From NCBI GenBank assembly GCA_965220245.1, contig CBDCPI010000008.1, positions 62,001-126,000 of the forward strand: DNA of 64,000 nucleotides, read 5' to 3'. Positions within the stretch are counted from its first letter, which is position 1. Each line of letters opens with the position of its first letter. This DNA is from CBDCPI01 sp965220245. Its GTDB lineage: Bacteria > Chloroflexota > Dehalococcoidia > Lucifugimonadales > UBA3495. The notes below the pieces were generated by a model. That model was given only the letters and a program-made list of their open reading frames with translations. It was not told where the DNA came from and ran no database searches. A program made the position numbers and the translations under genes. Of this stretch, positions 61,389 through 64,000 are shown in pieces.

Positions 61389-63416
61389 ATGCGCCTATTT
61401 GTTCTCGTCGTTCTGTTGGGAATCGGGACCGGCTTCTTGATGGCCTGCCAACAATCCCCGACGCCGAACATTGAGGCCACCGTAGCCGCAGCGGTGGAAG
61501 CAGCACTACCAACTCCTACCGCCACACCCACTCCGGACATAGACGCCACCGTTGCCGCTAGGGTAGGGGCAACCATGGAGACGATGCCAACTTCCACCCC
61601 GGCCCCCACCACCAGTCCTACACCTACCCCATTACCGACCTCTACGCCCACACCCACACCGTTGCCGACCCCTACGCCGACTCCGACTCCTACCTCGACT
61701 CCGGTCCCAACATCCACGCCGACACCCACCCCGCCTCCGACGGCCACTCCCACGCCTACTCCTGTACCGACGGCCACTCCCACAGCGTCACGGAATTTGG
61801 CGGCCGTCGTTTCCCGGGTACGTCCGAGCGTAGTCAAGGTCTTGACGGCCACCGGCTCGGGTTCCGGGGTCATCGTGGAAGTAGACCAACGGGGAGCGGC
61901 CGTCGTCGTCACCAATTACCATGTCGTCGATCAGGGCGGCGCAATCCAGGTTAGCGTCAACGACTCCGCCTTATATCCGGCCAAATATTTGGGCTATGAC
62001 ATCGGCAAGGACCTCGCCGCCCTTGAAATCTGTTGCTCCGCCCAGTTTCGCGCCGCGTATCTAGCAGACCGGCGGTTGACACCCGGTGATTCGGTGTTCG
62101 CGATGGGCTATCCTCTTGGCATCGATCAGGCGTCGATCACCAGCGGGGTGGTCTCACGGCTCTCGTTTGATGGGAGGAGAGAGCGATGGATGGTCCAGAC
62201 CGATGCGCCGATCAATCCTGGCAACAGCGGCGGGCCACTGTTCACACTGGATGGCGAGATTGTCGGGATCAATACGTCCGTTGTCCGAGAATCCTCGACC
62301 GGGGAACCTGTCGAAGGATTCGGGTTCGCCGTATCAGCGCTTACGGTCGCCGGGGCGCTCCATTCATTGAAGTCTGGTTCCATCGGGGCTCCTCCTACCG
62401 CTACTCCTACTCCCACACCCCGGCCGGGCGGCGCCGGCGTCCGGTTCGGGCTGGTTGATGGGTCTCTTGATCAAAACCAAGATGACTTCATCGAGGAGTT
62501 CAGTGCGGGCGTGTCCTTGTCAGACTTCGTAGCGGTAGCCGCTTTCGATAATCCTTCAGCAGGTGAAAACTGGGACTACGGGTTTATGTTCCGGGATTCG
62601 GGCAAAGACCAATTCAGCGCCCTCGTCGTGAGCGGTGATGGTCAGTGGGGACACTACCTCAGGGACGGAGACCCTGACTCCGATCTGCTCTTGGACAGCG
62701 GGCTGGCGTCCGGCCTAAAGACCCGTGCCGGTGATTCCAACGAGATTCGCATTGTTGCACTAGAGGAGGTAGGCCTGTTCTTTCTGAACGGGAAGCTCAT
62801 TTCTTCGCTAACCCTTCCGGAAGGAAGCGAGCGCGGCGACGTATCGGCAATCAGGGGGTACTATACCGGCCACGAAGTAACCGGGCGGTCAACCGTATTC
62901 CGGGGGTTCAGAGTTAGTGAACCGGAGTGGATGGGAACTGAAGATGGCGAACTGGCTCACGATAACGACGGAAACATCAAGAGCTTCTATATGTTGACGG
63001 AAGTCAAGGATTTCATCGCCCAAGCCATATTCTTTAACCCGTACTCCCGGAGTGTCGGACCTTGGAGTTACGGTCTTGCCTTCAGACACTCAGCGACTAA
63101 CCGGTTCCAAGCAGTGGTCATGGCCAGCGATGGGACCTGGGAACATTGGGTTAGAGAAGGCTCGTTTTCCCCGGTCCATGAAGAGAGGGGCCGGGCGCGC
63201 CTGAATCTAGGCTCCGGCGGGCAGAATAAGATTCTTCTTTTGGCGATTGGCGGCACTGCATTGCTTAATATCAACGGCGAATTCATCGCAGAACTGGACA
63301 TCGGATTGGGCCCAGAGGAGGGCGATGTTTGGGTAGGGACCGGGTTCTATTCCGGCAACGAAGTTCCTGGGTACAACACTCGATTCGAGGATTTTGAGGT
63401 TTGGTCGCTGGACTGA
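61389..63416 (+). CDS. S1C trypsin-like serine protease lipoprotein with two C-terminal repeat modules
   Basis: A 675-residue surface protein. MRLFVLVVLLGIGTGFLMAC is a lipoprotein signal with Cys20. Residues about 42-130 are a Pro/Thr/Ser linker (TPTPTPLPT repeats). The DegP-like protease domain follows: VTNYHVV (His about 178), GKDLAAL (Asp about 207) and INPGNSGGPL (Ser about 279), so the triad is complete; there is no PDZ domain. After a second short PT linker come two tandem modules, NWDYGFMFRDSGKDQFSALV and PWSYGLAFRHSATNRFQAVV, each about 150 residues and resembling LamG/DUF1080-like sandwiches. It probably acts on the cell surface. Confidence 0.88.
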   Translation: MRLFVLVVLLGIGTGFLMACQQSPTPNIEATVAAAVEAALPTPTATPTPDIDATVAARVGATMETMPTSTPAPTTSPTPTPLPTSTPTPTPLPTPTPTPTPTSTPVPTSTPTPTPPPTATPTPTPVPTATPTASRNLAAVVSRVRPSVVKVLTATGSGSGVIVEVDQRGAAVVVTNYHVVDQGGAIQVSVNDSALYPAKYLGYDIGKDLAALEICCSAQFRAAYLADRRLTPGDSVFAMGYPLGIDQASITSGVVSRLSFDGRRERWMVQTDAPINPGNSGGPLFTLDGEIVGINTSVVRESSTGEPVEGFGFAVSALTVAGALHSLKSGSIGAPPTATPTPTPRPGGAGVRFGLVDGSLDQNQDDFIEEFSAGVSLSDFVAVAAFDNPSAGENWDYGFMFRDSGKDQFSALVVSGDGQWGHYLRDGDPDSDLLLDSGLASGLKTRAGDSNEIRIVALEEVGLFFLNGKLISSLTLPEGSERGDVSAIRGYYTGHEVTGRSTVFRGFRVSEPEWMGTEDGELAHDNDGNIKSFYMLTEVKDFIAQAIFFNPYSRSVGPWSYGLAFRHSATNRFQAVVMASDGTWEHWVREGSFSPVHEERGRARLNLGSGGQNKILLLAIGGTALLNINGEFIAELDIGLGPEEGDVWVGTGFYSGNEVPGYNTRFEDFEVWSLD

Positions 63417-63418
63417 GA

Positions 63419-63775
63419 CTAGGCCAGCCACCCTTCCACCGGGACCAACTTCTGGCCCACCGGATCAACCCCCATGAACACACCTTCCAACGCCAGCGCG
63501 CCCAGCAGGGGAGGGGTGCCTTCTTCATTGAAGAGAACCAGGGTAATTCTCTCCCTGCCTTCAACCCGCACCCAGGTCTGGCCGACGTCCATCACCCGCG
63601 TCTCGCCTTGACCGAAGCGGAACCGCTCCTGCGTCATCGGCTCCACCCCGAGGTCTCGTAGGACTGAAGCGGGGGCCGAGGTTATCGAAGCCCCGGTGTC
63701 AACCAAGGCGTCCAGTGCGGTCCAGCGCCGCCTCTCTTGGTCTCCAATGTGAATCCGTACGGTAAACGTGCCCAT
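63419..63775 (-). CDS. Retropepsin-like aspartic protease domain protein
   Basis: A 118-residue clan AA-type protein: LDALVDTGASITSAPASVLR near residue 21 is the Asp-Thr-Gly-Ala loop, and GVEPMTQERFRFGQGETRVM and PLLGALALEGVFMGVDPVGQ match the later strands. Such single-domain proteins are thought to dimerise. It converges with the S1C protease gene, 2 bp between stops. No DUF5678 partner is seen here, unlike the pair at 1.7-2.5 kb. Confidence 0.8.
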   Translation of the reverse strand: MGTFTVRIHIGDQERRRWTALDALVDTGASITSAPASVLRDLGVEPMTQERFRFGQGETRVMDVGQTWVRVEGRERITLVLFNEEGTPPLLGALALEGVFMGVDPVGQKLVPVEGWLA

Positions 63776-63944
63776 GAGGATTCAATCCCCCTTCTCAGAT
63801 TGGTTAGATGATTATAATTCTTGCCTTCGGTGACCACAATTCTGCTACCTAGACCAACACCCTGCCCCAGGGCGCTTCTCGACCGGTGCATCCATAATCG
63901 TCACACTACCGTGGCGGAAGAGCTTTCTCATTCTGATCCCCTTC

Positions 63945-64000
63945 TGTCGTTCCGAGCAGCGCGAGGAATCCAAAATTCTTACTGGGGCCAACTTCGCCTT
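63945..64000. repeat. TGTCATTCCGAGC dispersed repeat (copy C, cut by window edge)
   Basis: TGTCGTTCCGAGCAGCGCGA, then GGAATCCAAAATTCTTACTG and GGGCCAACTTCGCCTT, nearly identical to 26518-26575. The stretch 63776-63944 upstream holds no gene. Confidence 0.65.

Noticed and set aside
63682..63891. 69-residue minus-strand frame upstream of the retropepsin gene
   Set aside because: It overlaps the well-supported retropepsin frame and has no features.

Overview
The window looks like a chromosomal stretch of an uncultivated Chloroflexota bacterium, most likely of the SAR202/Dehalococcoidia type. This is inferred from gene content and style, not from a search. The signs are paired DUF1501/DUF1800 genes with NHL-propeller proteins, cyclase-family hydrolases, M20 peptidases, a dipeptide ABC importer, Uma2 and retropepsin-like proteins, and a 23S rRNA gene unlinked from 16S and 5S. 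GC is moderately high, and intergenic spaces are crowded with short inverted-repeat elements.

0-8.6 kb: coenzyme A genes (coaX, coaBC running off the left edge), a DUF5678-retropepsin pair, a first NHL/DUF1501/DUF1800 cluster, and a three-gene run with an M50 site-2 protease. 8.6-12.7 kb: an IS701-family element with perfect ends, two small non-autonomous elements with the same kind of ends and target duplications, an amidohydrolase and a lipoprotein. 12.7-20 kb: a PAC2 protein, an M20 peptidase, an MqnA-like protein and a second NHL/DUF1501/DUF1800 cluster whose DUF1501 gene is frameshifted. 20-21.6 kb: infC-rpmI-rplT, with infC starting at AUA.

22-41 kb: mostly metabolic genes (group III alcohol dehydrogenase-like, RND exporter, two cyclases, CoxG-like, N-carbamoyl amino acid hydrolase-like, TPR proteins, a tautomerase pair, MmgE/PrpD, maleylpyruvate isomerase-like, MOSC, enoyl-CoA hydratase), with a HicBA module and a graveyard of gene fragments near 34-35 kb. 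These fit breakdown of organic acids and aromatic compounds, as does the gentisate dioxygenase at 59 kb.

41-51.5 kb is the accessory core. A three-gene operon with a PTP-like phosphatase is interrupted by an IS5-family element with a 9-bp target duplication. Next comes a free-standing 23S rRNA gene with a 459-bp group I intron and a helix-45 insertion, followed directly by initiator tRNA. The 3' 45 bp of that tRNA are repeated 642 bp downstream, bracketing a relBE cassette. A cluster of toxin-antitoxin (TA) remnants follows: a frameshifted hicA, two relE genes each stopped by one nonsense codon, an intact HigBA-like pair, and a protein fusing a PD-(D/E)XK-like nuclease domain to a RelB antitoxin tail.

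51.7-64 kb: a five-gene peptide/nickel-type ABC importer, Phd-VapC and FitA-VapC type modules, gentisate 1,2-dioxygenase, an S1C protease lipoprotein with a long Pro/Thr linker, and a retropepsin-like protein. The strongest candidates for something new are the tRNA-bracketed relBE cassette, the nuclease-RelB fusion, the recurrent loss of toxins beside intact antitoxins, and the set of distinct miniature elements with clean target duplications.
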